The notes beneath the pieces were generated by a model. That model worked only from the letters and a program-made list of their open reading frames with translations, was not told the origin of the DNA and ran no database searches. DNA of 64,000 nucleotides from Methanocalculus taiwanensis (GTDB lineage: Archaea; Halobacteriota; Methanomicrobia; Methanomicrobiales; Methanocorpusculaceae): NCBI RefSeq assembly GCF_024372745.1, contig NZ_VOTZ01000001.1:146122-210121 (forward strand). The letters run 5' to 3'. Shown one piece after another: positions 33,263-42,775 of the stretch (position 1 is the first letter of the stretch; every line of letters begins with the position of its first letter). A program made the translations under genes and the position numbers.

Positions 33263-35536
33263 GTGGAGCTTTCTCTTGAAACGCTTCCGATCCCGGACGG
33301 ACTCAGGGATCAGTATTACGCAGCCGGGATCCGATCCCTCTATCCTCCCCAGATCACATGTGTTGATGAAGGGCTCTTCCTTGGGAGAAACCTGATCATC
33401 AGCATCCCGACAGCAAGCGGAAAGACCCTTGTTGCTGAGATGGCAATGCACCACCATATTGCTTCAGGCGGGAAATGCCTCTATGTCGTCCCGCTGAAGG
33501 CACTTGCGAGTGAAAAATATGACGATTTTTCTGGGAAAGGCGTAAAAATCGGGATTGCAACCGGGGACTTTGACAGGAAAGACGAACTCCTCGGAAGATC
33601 CGATATCATCGTCGCCACCTCGGAGAAGGTGGACTCGCTCCTCAGGAACAGGACGGGGTGGATCAGCTCAATCACACTCCTCGTTATCGATGAGATGCAC
33701 TTAATCGGCGATGAAGGGCGGGGAGCAACCCTTGAGATGGTGATCGCAACGATGCGGAACCGGAATCAAAATCTCCAGGTAATCGGCCTCTCCGCAACAA
33801 TCGGGAACCCGAAAGAGCTGGCAGGCTGGCTCTCCGCCGGGCTCGTCCAGTCTGACTGGCGACCGGTTGATCTCAGGGAGGGGGTCTATTACAAGGGATC
33901 CATCCGGTTTGACGGGAGCAAAAGGGAGGTTGCCTCCCTCAAAAAGGATGCAGATACCAATCTCTGCCTGGATACAATCCAGGAGGGGGGGCAGGCACTT
34001 GTCTTCGTATCGTCACGGAGGAATGCAGAAGGTGCAGCAAAGCGGATCGCCTCTGCTCTCGGGCTGGAGGAGCCCGCTTTAAACAGGATTGCAGATCAGA
34101 TCCTCGAAAATGATGAGAGCGGGGTTGCACAGGCACTGGCACTCTGCATTAAAAAAGGGGCCGCCTTCCACCATGCGGGCCTCTCCCGGGACGCAAGAAA
34201 GCTTGTTGAGGAGGGGTTTAGGAAGGGTACGATACGGGTGATCGCCTCGACACCCACCCTTGCAGCCGGACTGAACCTTCCTGCACGTCGCGTGATAATC
34301 AACAGCCTCCACAGGTTCGTTCCCGGGGAAGGGCAGGTTGCAATTCCCGTCCGCGAATACCGGCAGATGGCAGGACGGGCGGGCCGCCCCGGACTCGACC
34401 CCTATGGCGAGGCAGTACTGATCGGGAAGAGCGAATCTGCTGTCAAAGAGCTTTTCAGGGAATTCATCTGCGCACCGGCAGAGGAGATCGACTCGCAATG
34501 CGCCAAAAAATCCGTACTTCTCTCCCGGATACTGGCACTGGTAGCCAGCAATGAAGCAACAGACAATGACGCAATCCTCTCTTTCTTCAGTGGGAGTTTC
34601 TATGCGTTCCGGCATCGGAATTTAAGTTACCTCACCCGGATATGCACCCGGGTCACCCGGGAGCTTGAGGAGATGGGAATGGTGGTCGATCTGGGGAGCC
34701 GGATCGAGGCAACGGTGTTTGGGGAACTCACCTCAAAGCTCTACCTTGATCCGAGATCCTCGGTGATGATCCAGACTGCATTCCATGAACGGGAGACGGT
34801 CACCCCCTTTGGTATCCTCCACCTCCTCTGCGCCACACCTGATATGTTTCGGCTCTTCCTTCGATCTGCAGACGAGGAGCTGATCGAGCATGTTATTGAA
34901 GAGCAGGGAGAGGAGATCCTGATAGGCGAAGGGGAACATCTCTTTTCATGGCTTGGATACGATGACTTTTATCAGGCGATCAAAACCGCAATCGTCCTCC
35001 AGGACTGGATAGGCGAGGTTTCTGTTGAGATGATCGCAGAGCGGTACTCGATTGGGCCCGGCGATATCCACGGTCTCGTTGATGGAATCGGATGGCTCGT
35101 CCATGGCGCCCGTGAGCTCTGCAGGCGCGAAATGCCGGCGCACCTCCAAATCATCGCCGATCTGGAGCTTCGGATCAGGCATGGTGTGAAAGAGGAGCTC
35201 CTCCCCTTAATCAGGCTCCGTGGAATCGGGCGTGTCCGTGCCCGATCCCTCTTCAACAGCGGATATACCACCCCTGGGGAAATAAGGGATGCAGGAGTCG
35301 AAAAGATTGCCCGGATCGTCGGGCAGAAAACCGCAGAGTCCATCATACAGGAGATACAGAACAAGGAAATTGGCAAAAGAAGTGGAAATCAATCAGGGAA
35401 TCTGGAGAGCGGGGAGAAGAGAGAAAAGAAAAAGCGCCCCCGATATGACGGGAAAGTGAACGATGAAACCCGCCTGGATCGGGGCGATGCCTCTACAAGA
35501 AGGAAGAGCGGGCAGCAGAGGATATTGGATTTTTAG
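33263..35536 (+). CDS. hel308: Hel308-type DNA helicase
   Basis: About 757 residues, superfamily 2 helicase that unwinds forked DNA 3'-5' at stalled replication forks. Motif I PTASGKTLVAE, II IDEMHLIGDEGRG, III GLSATIGNP, VI RQMAGRAGRPGLD; winged-helix and ratchet domains follow, and a helix-hairpin-helix RLRGIGRVRARSLFNSGY. The tail (about residues 690-757) is highly charged and ends in GQQRILDF, which reads as a PCNA-interacting (PIP) peptide. The GTG at 33263 gives the family's usual N-terminus (LPIPDGLRDQYY, then LYPPQ); a longer start at 33218 is possible. Confidence 0.92.
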   Translation: MELSLETLPIPDGLRDQYYAAGIRSLYPPQITCVDEGLFLGRNLIISIPTASGKTLVAEMAMHHHIASGGKCLYVVPLKALASEKYDDFSGKGVKIGIATGDFDRKDELLGRSDIIVATSEKVDSLLRNRTGWISSITLLVIDEMHLIGDEGRGATLEMVIATMRNRNQNLQVIGLSATIGNPKELAGWLSAGLVQSDWRPVDLREGVYYKGSIRFDGSKREVASLKKDADTNLCLDTIQEGGQALVFVSSRRNAEGAAKRIASALGLEEPALNRIADQILENDESGVAQALALCIKKGAAFHHAGLSRDARKLVEEGFRKGTIRVIASTPTLAAGLNLPARRVIINSLHRFVPGEGQVAIPVREYRQMAGRAGRPGLDPYGEAVLIGKSESAVKELFREFICAPAEEIDSQCAKKSVLLSRILALVASNEATDNDAILSFFSGSFYAFRHRNLSYLTRICTRVTRELEEMGMVVDLGSRIEATVFGELTSKLYLDPRSSVMIQTAFHERETVTPFGILHLLCATPDMFRLFLRSADEELIEHVIEEQGEEILIGEGEHLFSWLGYDDFYQAIKTAIVLQDWIGEVSVEMIAERYSIGPGDIHGLVDGIGWLVHGARELCRREMPAHLQIIADLELRIRHGVKEELLPLIRLRGIGRVRARSLFNSGYTTPGEIRDAGVEKIARIVGQKTAESIIQEIQNKEIGKRSGNQSGNLESGEKREKKKRPRYDGKVNDETRLDRGDASTRRKSGQQRILDF

Positions 35537-35568
35537 GAGAATTAAGAGGTTTGAAAGAGGTGATATGG

Positions 35569-36156
35569 ATGGATAAACAGGAGAGGGATCTGATGGGGAT
35601 GGATACAAAGAGGACAAAAATCGGGGAGGAAGAGGCATTATCAACCTCCTGCCGGGATTTTTCAGTGAGCATGGGCCGGATGGAGATCAGATCCGTTCCC
35701 GATCTCCTCTCAACAATCCGGGATATTGCCGGACAATCCCGCACCCGGATCGTCTGCTTGAACGCGGAGATGATGGCCGGCAGGAGGCATGCGGAAGAGG
35801 CGATCCGGCAGGCGATCCGTGCAGAAAAAGAGGGGACGATGACTGCAAGGAGCCTCGAGATGGAGGTGATGCTCTATGCATCCGGGCAGCGGCAGACGAG
35901 TCTTGCAATGAGGTTCGGGCTTCATGAAGGTGTAATGCCTGCATGGATTGGGATCATCCCAAATTCCACGATTGCCTGGGATCTGCTCCAGTCGCTCGCA
36001 ACCCCGGTTCCGGATGAAGAGGGTATCCCGGAGAGCCGTATACCGGTACTCCAGGAGCTCTTTGGTATCACGGATGCTGAGATCAAAACGGTCGGAAAGG
36101 AGAGGATCGCTGATCTCGTGATCGAGCGGACCGCTCTGTTAAATATCCTAAAATAA
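35569..36156 (+). CDS. cgi121: KEOPS complex subunit Cgi121
   Basis: About 195 residues. The middle and end carry the Cgi121 pattern: RIVCLNAEMMAGRRHAEEAI, MTARSLEMEVMLYASGQRQTS and FGLHEGVMPAWIGII. Cgi121 binds tRNA for the KEOPS complex that makes t6A37. The ATG at 35569, with GAGGTGAT before it, is preferred to TTG at 35551. It follows hel308 closely on the same strand, a common neighbour pair in methanogens. Confidence 0.88.
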   Translation: MDKQERDLMGMDTKRTKIGEEEALSTSCRDFSVSMGRMEIRSVPDLLSTIRDIAGQSRTRIVCLNAEMMAGRRHAEEAIRQAIRAEKEGTMTARSLEMEVMLYASGQRQTSLAMRFGLHEGVMPAWIGIIPNSTIAWDLLQSLATPVPDEEGIPESRIPVLQELFGITDAEIKTVGKERIADLVIERTALLNILK

Positions 36157-36203
36157 GTTTTATTTTTGAAATAAACCATTTATCATGAGTTAAACAGATC
36201 TCT

Positions 36204-36695
36204 TCATCTGGGAGAGGCATGCGAGATGATATGCCGGATCTGGGGGATTATAATTTCCTGAAGCGCAAGCTTTACCGCTTTTGTCGATCCCGGAATGCAA
36301 AAGACTGCACGCCCCCCGATCACCCCGGCTGTCGCACGCGAGAGGATCACTGCTGATCCGATCTCTGCCACACTCTTCTGCCGGAAGACTTCGCCAAACC
36401 CATCCATCACCTTCTCAAAAGATGGAGCGACCGCTTCGATCGTCCGATCATCGGGTGTGAGGCCTGTGCCGCCGGTGAAGACGATACAGTTTGCCACAGA
36501 AAGCGCCTCATCAAGTACGTCTTGTATCACCTCGTCCTGATCCTGGACGATCCTGTACAGGGTGACCGGGATCTCAGCGGCCGAAAAGAGCTCCTGTGCA
36601 GTTTTACCGGAGATGTCATCCTCTTTTCTCCGGGTTGTTGAGACGGTGATCACTGCTGCTGTAATCCCCACCTCTCTCTCATGATGACTGCTCAT
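36204..36695 (-). CDS. moaB: Molybdenum cofactor biosynthesis protein MoaB
   Basis: About 163 residues of the MoaB/Mog fold: AAVITVSTTRRKEDDISG, VFTGGTGLTPDDRTIEAV, FRQKSVAEIGSAVILSRATAG and FCIPGSTKAVKLAL. It adenylates molybdopterin; methanogens need molybdo- or tungstopterin for formylmethanofuran dehydrogenase and formate dehydrogenase. It is convergent with cgi121 and its promoter faces the origin region. Confidence 0.93.
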   Translation of the reverse strand: MSSHHEREVGITAAVITVSTTRRKEDDISGKTAQELFSAAEIPVTLYRIVQDQDEVIQDVLDEALSVANCIVFTGGTGLTPDDRTIEAVAPSFEKVMDGFGEVFRQKSVAEIGSAVILSRATAGVIGGRAVFCIPGSTKAVKLALQEIIIPQIRHIISHASPR

Positions 36696-36929
36696 ACCAG
36701 AGAATGGATCGCATGGGGTTATCTGATCTTCGATTCGAGGAGAAGAGAAAAGGATCGCTGTGTGTTATCTGGATATCCGGAAAAATTGAGCCATGAGAAT
36801 CAGGAAGAAGTCACATAGGAACTATAGAAATAGAGAAGGAGTTTGTCTGTTTGTATTGGAACACAGATGGTGATTCTGAGCTCTTATTATTCGTACGGAT
36901 TTTTAATGGAAGTATGTTTCTAACCAAAG

Positions 36930-36950
36930 TTCCAGTGGAAGCAAAGGGGT
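36930..36950 (+). other. ORB1
   Basis: TTCCAGTGGAAGCAAAGGGG plus T, an excellent match to the archaeal origin recognition box (TTCCAGTGGAAAC then AAAGGGG). Confidence 0.8.
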
Positions 36951-37125
36951 GCACGCGCATCAGGTCTGGTTTTCCATATGTCTGACATACATCGAATATA
37001 ACGAATATAAACAGACTTCTAGGGGAAATAATCCAGATTATCTAATTTTTTAATAGAGATATCAGATGATGATAAAGAGGAGAGTATTGGAGAGAGTATC
37101 ATGGTATACAGATCAGGAGGGAGGG

Positions 37126-37147
37126 GTACCCCTTTGTTTCCACTGGA
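37126..37147 (-). other. ORB2
   Basis: On the minus strand reads TCCAGTGGAAACAAAGGGGT then AC, essentially the consensus ORB. It borders the AT-rich core on its left. Confidence 0.85.
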
Positions 37148-37243
37148 GGGAAAAGGGGAGGGATAGAGGATAGATGGGGTGATTGGATAGATGGTTTGAA
37201 GATTGTTTATTTCATTACAATTATTCTTTTTTGATTTTAATAT

Positions 37244-37413
37244 ATTATTTTTATTTTTGATGTTAATTTTAGTAAGATTATACTGGTTTAATTTCAATAT
37301 ATTATTTTTATTTTTGATGTTATTTTTAGTATAATTATACTGGTTTAATTTCAATATATTATTTTTATTTGTGATATTATTTTAGTATAATTATACTGGT
37401 TTAATTTCAAAAT
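37244..37413 (+). repeat. Three tandem 57-bp AT-rich repeats (DNA unwinding element)
   Basis: Copies at 37244-37300, 37301-37357 and 37358-37413 (the last one base shorter). Each contains ATTATTTTTATTT near its start and TATACTGGTTTAATTTCAA near its end. Copies 1 and 2 differ at few positions. A partial fourth copy follows to about 37450. The AT content is extreme and fits an unwinding element. Confidence 0.9.
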
Positions 37414-37691
37414 ATTATTATTTTGGTATATTAGTTTGGTTTTGATATATCGGTTTTTAGAAGTTACTTAAGTATATTTATATAGTATAAGTTACTAATG
37501 AAAAAATGGCTTCTTCTGTTATTTTGATATTAGTCAATCTTCATACCACAAAAAATCCCACAACTGAAAAACCACTCCGGTATTTCAAGATCACATTACC
37601 AGCAAAACAAAAAAAACAATCAAACCTCTTCATCACAACCTCCTTTCATCATTAAATATCTCCCAGTATCCCCCAACATCCCCAAAAAAAC

Positions 37692-37715
37692 TCCAGTCGA
37701 AACCAGAGGGAGGGG
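37692..37715 (+). other. ORB3 (degenerate)
   Basis: TCCAGTCGAAACCAGAGGGA then GGGG. Keeps the TCCAGT and GAAAC core and the G-run, with extra bases in between. Confidence 0.6.
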
Positions 37716-37908
37716 GGACCCGCCTCTCATGTTCCCCTATAAAACCCCCCTATTCTCCTCTCTCTCCAAAAAAAAACTCATTAAAACGGTTGAATTCTTT
37801 TCAAAGAACAAATTCACCTCCCCTCCATAGGAAAAAACAACAAGTGGATAATTCATTGTTCGTAATATAACTGAAGAGCAATATAGCGATAACAGGACCC
37901 ATATGCTT

Positions 37909-37930
37909 CTCCAGTCGAAATGAAGGGGTT
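37909..37930 (+). other. ORB4
   Basis: CTCCAGTCGAAATGAAGGGG then TT; good match to the ORB core and G-run. Confidence 0.7.
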
Positions 37931-38178
37931 AGCTGATCATGAAGATCCCACGTTCTCCCGTTCTCTCTTTCCTCTCCCTTTGAATCAATATGAATCAGAT
38001 ACTCCCACCAGTCTCTCCTGATTGCTTCCGTATCTGCTTCAGTTCATCTATTCTCCGGGTTTTTTTGATTATCTTTCTATCTCCCCTCTGATCGTTTTAT
38101 CCAATGTCATATTTCATACAATAATTTCTGTCACATAAACATCCTATCCATCAGTTCATAGTACAATCGATACGATAT

Positions 38179-38200
38179 CTCCAATGGAAATAGTGGGGTT
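38179..38200 (+). other. ORB5
   Basis: CTCCAATGGAAATAGTGGGG then TT, about 78 bases before the orc1 start. Could also control orc1 expression by autoregulation. Confidence 0.7.
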
Positions 38201-38277
38201 TATTATCCAGAAGAGAATGATATATGCACGGTCTGGAGGAGTCCCGAGATGATCGAAAATGAGAGAAGTGATTATGA

Positions 38278-39561
38278 GTGACAGATGAAATGAACACATC
38301 AATGGGTCTTTTTAAAAAATACCTGGTGAACAACAAAATTTTCAGGAATCGTGAGATACTCAGGCACAGCTATCGTCCACAGACACTTCCCCACAGAACA
38401 CCCCAGATCGATTCGATTGCAGCTGTTCTCGCCCCTTCGCTCCATAATGAAACTCCCTCCAATATACTGATATATGGTAAAACCGGAACCGGAAAGACAG
38501 CATCGGTCCGGTACGTGGGGGCCGAGCTCGAGAATGCCGGCGGCCACCTCAATACCACCTGCCGGGTTGTTCACTTAAACTGCGAGGTGATCGATACCCA
38601 GTACCGTGTCCTTGCCCAGATTGCAAAGCTCGTCGAGAATGTGGATGCGATGAGTTCTGATAGAACCAGAACCCATATCCCCATGACCGGATGGCCGACT
38701 GATCAGGTCTATGCCGAACTGAAGAATATTCTGGAAAATTCCGGAGGAGTCCTCGTCATCATACTGGATGAGATCGATAAGCTCGTCAAGAAGAGTGGAG
38801 ACGAGACCCTCTATAACCTCACCAGGATCAATTCCGATCTCGAACGCTCAAAGGTCTGCATCATCGGTATCTCAAATGATCTCAGGTTCACCGACTTCCT
38901 CGATCCACGGGTTCTCTCCTCCCTTTCAGAGGAAGAGATCGTCTTCCCTCCATATAACGCCCCACAACTCGTCGATATTCTGAAACAGCGTGCAGATGAG
39001 GCATTTGTGCCGGGTGCGCTCCATGAAGGCGTTATTCCTCTCTGTGCAGCTCTTGCCGCGCAGGAGCATGGCGATGCCCGCCGTGCACTGGATCTCCTCC
39101 GAGTATCGGGAGAACTGGCTGATCGGGAGAGTGCTGATGCTGTCACCGAAAAGCATGTACGGTGGGCCCAGGAGAAGATCGAAACCGACAGCATGGTAGA
39201 ATGTATCTCCACGCTCCCCACACAGAGCAAAGTTGTACTCTATGCAATGCTCCTTCTTCACCGTATCAACCAGAAGATCTTCACAAGCGGGGAAGTGATG
39301 CGGTTGTACCGGGAAGTCACCCGTGAACTCTCACTTGAGACCCTTACCCACCGGCGTGTAACCGATCTCATCAGTGAATTAAATATGCTTGGTGTCATAT
39401 CTACACGTGTCATATCCAGGGGACGATATGGAAGAACAAAGGAGATATCCTTTGATGTCACGACAGACCGCATCTGGGATGTCATCATGAAGGATCCCCG
39501 GCTCGTCGAACATAATATTTCCAGGTTTAATGAAGAGCAGGCTGGCAAACTCTTTAGGTGA
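38278..39561 (+). CDS. cdc6: Orc1/Cdc6 replication initiator
   Basis: About 427 residues. AAA+ ATPase with Walker A IYGKTGTGKTASVRY, Walker B VLVIILDEIDKL, sensor 1 IIGISNDL, and sensor 2 around GDARRALDLLRV; the C-terminal winged helix (about 330-420) binds ORB DNA. The N-terminus has the common GLFKKYLVNNKIFRNREIL. GTG at 38278 is the longest start, ATG at 38290 the alternative. It adjoins the predicted origin and overlaps the Lrp gene's longest frame by four bases. Confidence 0.96.
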   Translation: MTDEMNTSMGLFKKYLVNNKIFRNREILRHSYRPQTLPHRTPQIDSIAAVLAPSLHNETPSNILIYGKTGTGKTASVRYVGAELENAGGHLNTTCRVVHLNCEVIDTQYRVLAQIAKLVENVDAMSSDRTRTHIPMTGWPTDQVYAELKNILENSGGVLVIILDEIDKLVKKSGDETLYNLTRINSDLERSKVCIIGISNDLRFTDFLDPRVLSSLSEEEIVFPPYNAPQLVDILKQRADEAFVPGALHEGVIPLCAALAAQEHGDARRALDLLRVSGELADRESADAVTEKHVRWAQEKIETDSMVECISTLPTQSKVVLYAMLLLHRINQKIFTSGEVMRLYREVTRELSLETLTHRRVTDLISELNMLGVISTRVISRGRYGRTKEISFDVTTDRIWDVIMKDPRLVEHNISRFNEEQAGKLFR

Positions 39562-39569
39562 ATATTGTT

Positions 39570-40061
39570 ATGGATGCAAAAGACAGGGAGATCCTGAGGG
39601 TCCTGGAATCCGATTCACGAATCGGCCATGAGGACCTTGGAACGATGTTGAATCTGTCAAAAGCAGAGATCATCAAACGTATCTCTGCGATGGAGAAGAC
39701 CGGGGTCATCAGGAAATATACCGCCGTTATAGACTGGAAGAAGGCAGGCGACGATGGCGTAACAGCTGTTGTTGAGGTGAAAGTCAGTCCGGAAAGCGAG
39801 TTTGGGTATGACAGGATCGCTGACCGTGTTGCCAGGTTCCCTGAGGTGAAGTCCCTTCGCCTCGTCACCGGCAGCTATGATCTCCAGCTGATCGTCTGTG
39901 GCAGGACGATGCAGGAAGTTTCAGAATTTGTATCCGGGCAGATCGCCTCTCTTGAGAGTATCCGTGAGACGGTGACCCATATTGTTATGAAGACGTACAA
40001 GGAGTATGGCTGTGAATTACAGAGAAGTGAAGGGGTCGAGCGGCTCCCATATAGTTTCTGA
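39570..40061 (+). CDS. Lrp/AsnC family transcriptional regulator
   Basis: About 163 residues. N-terminal HTH (DAKDREILRVLESDSRIGHE, then MLNLSKAEIIKRISAMEKTGVI) and C-terminal RAM domain (VKVSPESEFGYDRIADRVAR and VTGSYDLQLIV). Paired with the aminotransferase that overlaps its end by 56 bases, an arrangement frequent in methanogens, so it likely regulates that gene in response to an amino acid. A GTG at 39558 overlapping the orc1 stop is an alternative start. Confidence 0.9.
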   Translation: MDAKDREILRVLESDSRIGHEDLGTMLNLSKAEIIKRISAMEKTGVIRKYTAVIDWKKAGDDGVTAVVEVKVSPESEFGYDRIADRVARFPEVKSLRLVTGSYDLQLIVCGRTMQEVSEFVSGQIASLESIRETVTHIVMKTYKEYGCELQRSEGVERLPYSF

Positions 40062-41238
40062 GAGGAGACTGTCAGACACGAGGAAGCGGTACGTCTCAGA
40101 GCGGGCAGAGATGATCCCCCCCTCCGGCATACGGAAGTTCTTCGATCTCCTGCTCACAATGAATGATGTGATCTCGCTCGGTGTAGGTGAGCCGGACTTC
40201 AATACGCCCTGGAACGTCTCTGTTGCCGGGATCGACTCGGTTGAGCGGGGCGCAACGGCATACACCTCAAATAAGGGCTTAGAAGAGCTCCGTGACCTGA
40301 TCTCATCATACCTTATCTCCCGGTACGGGACGAGCTATGATCCCCAGAACGAGATCATCATCACCGGAGGAGTATCCGAGGGGCTTGATCTTGCCGTCAG
40401 GACGGTCGTTGATCCCGGTGACGAGGTTCTCGTTGCAGATCCCTGCTATGTCTCCTATAGCCCCTGTGTGACACTTGCAGGCGGGATCCCAATCACCCTC
40501 CCTTGCCCTGCAGAAGATGAGTTCCGGATCACTCCCGATACGCTGATGGAGAAGATCACCAGGAAGACGAAGCTTCTGATGATGAACTTCCCAAACAATC
40601 CAACGGGCGGGGTGATGAAACAGGGTGATCTCGAAGCGATTGCAGATATCCTCGTTGATCACGATCTCCTCCTCCTCTCGGATGAGATCTATTCAGAACT
40701 TACCTATGAAGGGAGGCATGTCTCTCCGGCATCGATCGACTCCCTCTGGGAGCGGACGATCACGTTAAACGGTTTCTCAAAGGCGTACTCGATGACCGGC
40801 TGGCGTGTCGGGTACTTCTGCGCCCCCCCCGAGATCACAGCCGCGGCCCTGAAGATCCATCAGTACGTGATGCTCTGTGCGCCCACGATGTCCCAGTACG
40901 CAGCAGTCGAAGCACTGAAGCATGCCGAAGAAGCAAAAGACAGGATGGTAGCAGAATTCCGGATGAGGAGGAACCTCTTTGTAGCGGGTTTAAACAGGAT
41001 CGGACTTCCCTGCCACCTCCCAAAAGGTGCCTTCTATGCTTTCCCCTCGATCGAATCCACCGGCCTCTCTGATGAAGATTTTGCCGAGCGGCTTCTGGTC
41101 GAACATCAGGTTGCGGTTGCCCCGGGCAGTGCATTCGGCCCCTCAGGAATAGGGCATATCAGGTGCGCCTATGCGGTTTCAAGAGAGGATCTTGACGAAG
41201 CTGTGAAGAGAATAGGGGAGTTCATCGACTCACTCTAA
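40006..41238 (+). CDS. Class I/II aminotransferase
   Basis: About 410 residues, PLP-dependent fold type I. The PLP lysine is in LNGFSKAYSMTGWRVGYFCAP; MNFPNNPTGGVM and LLLSDEIYSELTYEG are typical, as is ISLGVGEPDFNTPW at the start. AspB/AlaT-like; aspartate, alanine or aromatic specificity cannot be told. The true start may lie a little inside (conserved part begins at about residue 25), reducing the overlap with the Lrp gene. Confidence 0.92.
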   Translation: MAVNYREVKGSSGSHIVSERRLSDTRKRYVSERAEMIPPSGIRKFFDLLLTMNDVISLGVGEPDFNTPWNVSVAGIDSVERGATAYTSNKGLEELRDLISSYLISRYGTSYDPQNEIIITGGVSEGLDLAVRTVVDPGDEVLVADPCYVSYSPCVTLAGGIPITLPCPAEDEFRITPDTLMEKITRKTKLLMMNFPNNPTGGVMKQGDLEAIADILVDHDLLLLSDEIYSELTYEGRHVSPASIDSLWERTITLNGFSKAYSMTGWRVGYFCAPPEITAAALKIHQYVMLCAPTMSQYAAVEALKHAEEAKDRMVAEFRMRRNLFVAGLNRIGLPCHLPKGAFYAFPSIESTGLSDEDFAERLLVEHQVAVAPGSAFGPSGIGHIRCAYAVSREDLDEAVKRIGEFIDSL

Positions 41239-41356
41239 AGACCTTCTTTCTCCCCCCGGATACCCGGAACAACTCATTTTTTCCTCCTCCCTCTTTCTGA
41301 CAGGCATAATGATTTGGATCGCAGGTATAATTGGATTAGAGATCCAATGAGAAACT

Positions 41357-42760
41357 ATGCTCGCCGAGCAGGAGATCATCGCCAGGTTCTGTGAGGCCGG
41401 CCATCTGGTCGATCCGGCTGTCGTCAGTTACCTGCGGGAACGCGGTGATCCGGCTCTTATTTTTGGTATTCTTGCGGGCATCAGGGAGGACTGCGCCGTT
41501 GTCCTACCCTCCCATATCCCCTCGCTTGCACCAAAACGCGATGGCGTCCGGTTTACTGCCGATCCGCTCCTTGAGGTGATCGAGGGGATGGAAGGATCTG
41601 CCGGACCACTGCGGCAGATCGAGGATTACGTCTCTCTCTTCAGGAGCAGGTATGATACTCTTGGGGCACTTATCAGGAAACGCTCAGGCTCCATCCCCAT
41701 CGAAGCGCTGACCCACTCATCCCGGTTCCGTGACAGCGAGGTGACCATCGTAGGCATCGTCATTGATGTAAAGACCACTGCAAAAGGGCACCGGATTCTT
41801 GAACTGGAAGATCCGACAGGAACGATTCCTGTCCTCTTCAATAATGGACGGGATGGTTTTTCTGAAGCCGAGAGGATCGTTCCGGATGAGGTGATCGGTA
41901 TCCGTGGAAAACCAGCTCCGGAAGGAAAACTCTTCTATGCAGAACAGCTCTTCCGTCCGGATGTTCCAATCCAGCATGCACCGTACACCCCGAAAAACTC
42001 CGGAAAGGTGGCGCTCATCTCGGATATCCATATCGGGTCTGATACTTTTCTCCAGGAACCATGGGAGCGGTTCTGTGACTGGATCTCCGCAGCGGACGAT
42101 ATCAGCTACCTCCTTGTGGCAGGAGATCTGGTTGACGGGATCGGGATCTACCCGGGACAGGAGAAAGAGCTGACAATACCCAATATCTACGAGCAATATG
42201 ACCGGCTCGGCGAGATGCTCTCGACCCTCCCCTCATCACTTGGGATCGTCCTTGCGCCCGGAAACCACGATGTGGTACGGGGTGCAGAGCCCCAGCCCGT
42301 GATCCCATCCGAGTTCCGGTCAACCTATCCAAAGAACTGCACGTTTGTTGAGAATCCCGCAGTTGTCTCGATCCATGGCGCCAGGGTGCTGATGTACCAT
42401 GGCAGGAGCATCGACGATCTGATCGGGATGATTCCGGGCGCACGGTATGAGGCCCCATCCGAGATGATGGAGGCGATGCTGAAACGGCGGCATCTTGCAC
42501 CGACGTACGGGCGGAGAACCCCGATTCTTGCAACCGAACGGGATCGTCTCCTAATCGACACAGTCCCTGAGATCCTCCATACCGGGCATGTTCATATCAC
42601 CGGCATCTCAAGATACCGGGGCGTACTTGCCGTGAATGCCGGTGCCTGGCAATCCCAGACGGCCTTTCAGAAGCAGATGAACATCAACCCGACACCCGGC
42701 CAGGCGGTGATCGTCGATCTGGAGAGAATGGAGCCACAGATCTATGATTTCCTCTCCTGA
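41357..42760 (+). CDS. polB: DNA polymerase II (PolD) small subunit DP1
   Basis: About 467 residues. OB domain at about 120-200 (SEVTIVGIVIDVKTTAKGHR) and a calcineurin-like phosphoesterase domain with VALISDIHIGSD, VAGDLVDGIG, APGNHDVVRGAEPQP and HTGHVHITG, all metal ligands intact, so the 3'-5' exonuclease is likely active. PolD is the main archaeal replicative polymerase; its small-subunit gene near orc1 and the origin is a conserved euryarchaeal feature. Confidence 0.95.
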   Translation: MLAEQEIIARFCEAGHLVDPAVVSYLRERGDPALIFGILAGIREDCAVVLPSHIPSLAPKRDGVRFTADPLLEVIEGMEGSAGPLRQIEDYVSLFRSRYDTLGALIRKRSGSIPIEALTHSSRFRDSEVTIVGIVIDVKTTAKGHRILELEDPTGTIPVLFNNGRDGFSEAERIVPDEVIGIRGKPAPEGKLFYAEQLFRPDVPIQHAPYTPKNSGKVALISDIHIGSDTFLQEPWERFCDWISAADDISYLLVAGDLVDGIGIYPGQEKELTIPNIYEQYDRLGEMLSTLPSSLGIVLAPGNHDVVRGAEPQPVIPSEFRSTYPKNCTFVENPAVVSIHGARVLMYHGRSIDDLIGMIPGARYEAPSEMMEAMLKRRHLAPTYGRRTPILATERDRLLIDTVPEILHTGHVHITGISRYRGVLAVNAGAWQSQTAFQKQMNINPTPGQAVIVDLERMEPQIYDFLS

Positions 42761-42767
42761 TTCGGGG

Positions 42768-42775
42768 TTTTTTTT
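42768..42775 (+). terminator. T-run terminator after polB
   Basis: Eight T residues starting eight bases past the stop codon, preceded by GGGG, and followed by further T-rich sequence. Typical archaeal termination signal. Confidence 0.5.

Larger units (their letters stand above)
36900..38277. other. Putative chromosomal replication origin (oriC)
   Basis: Gene-free, AT-rich region directly upstream of orc1/cdc6. It holds five ORB-like elements and an AT-rich core (about 37190-37500) with three 57-bp repeats. ORB2 on the left of the core is on the minus strand and ORB3-5 on the right are on the plus strand, so the G-runs of the nearest boxes on both sides point away from the core. ORB1 lies further left in plus orientation. 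This layout, with orc1 adjacent, matches known archaeal origins. Short frames in it are repeat artefacts. Confidence 0.85.

Noticed and set aside
37019..37354. Minus-strand open frame of 111 codons in the origin
   Set aside because: It is Asn/Lys/Ile-rich and exists because the 57-bp AT-rich repeat is a multiple of three. No start signal or family.
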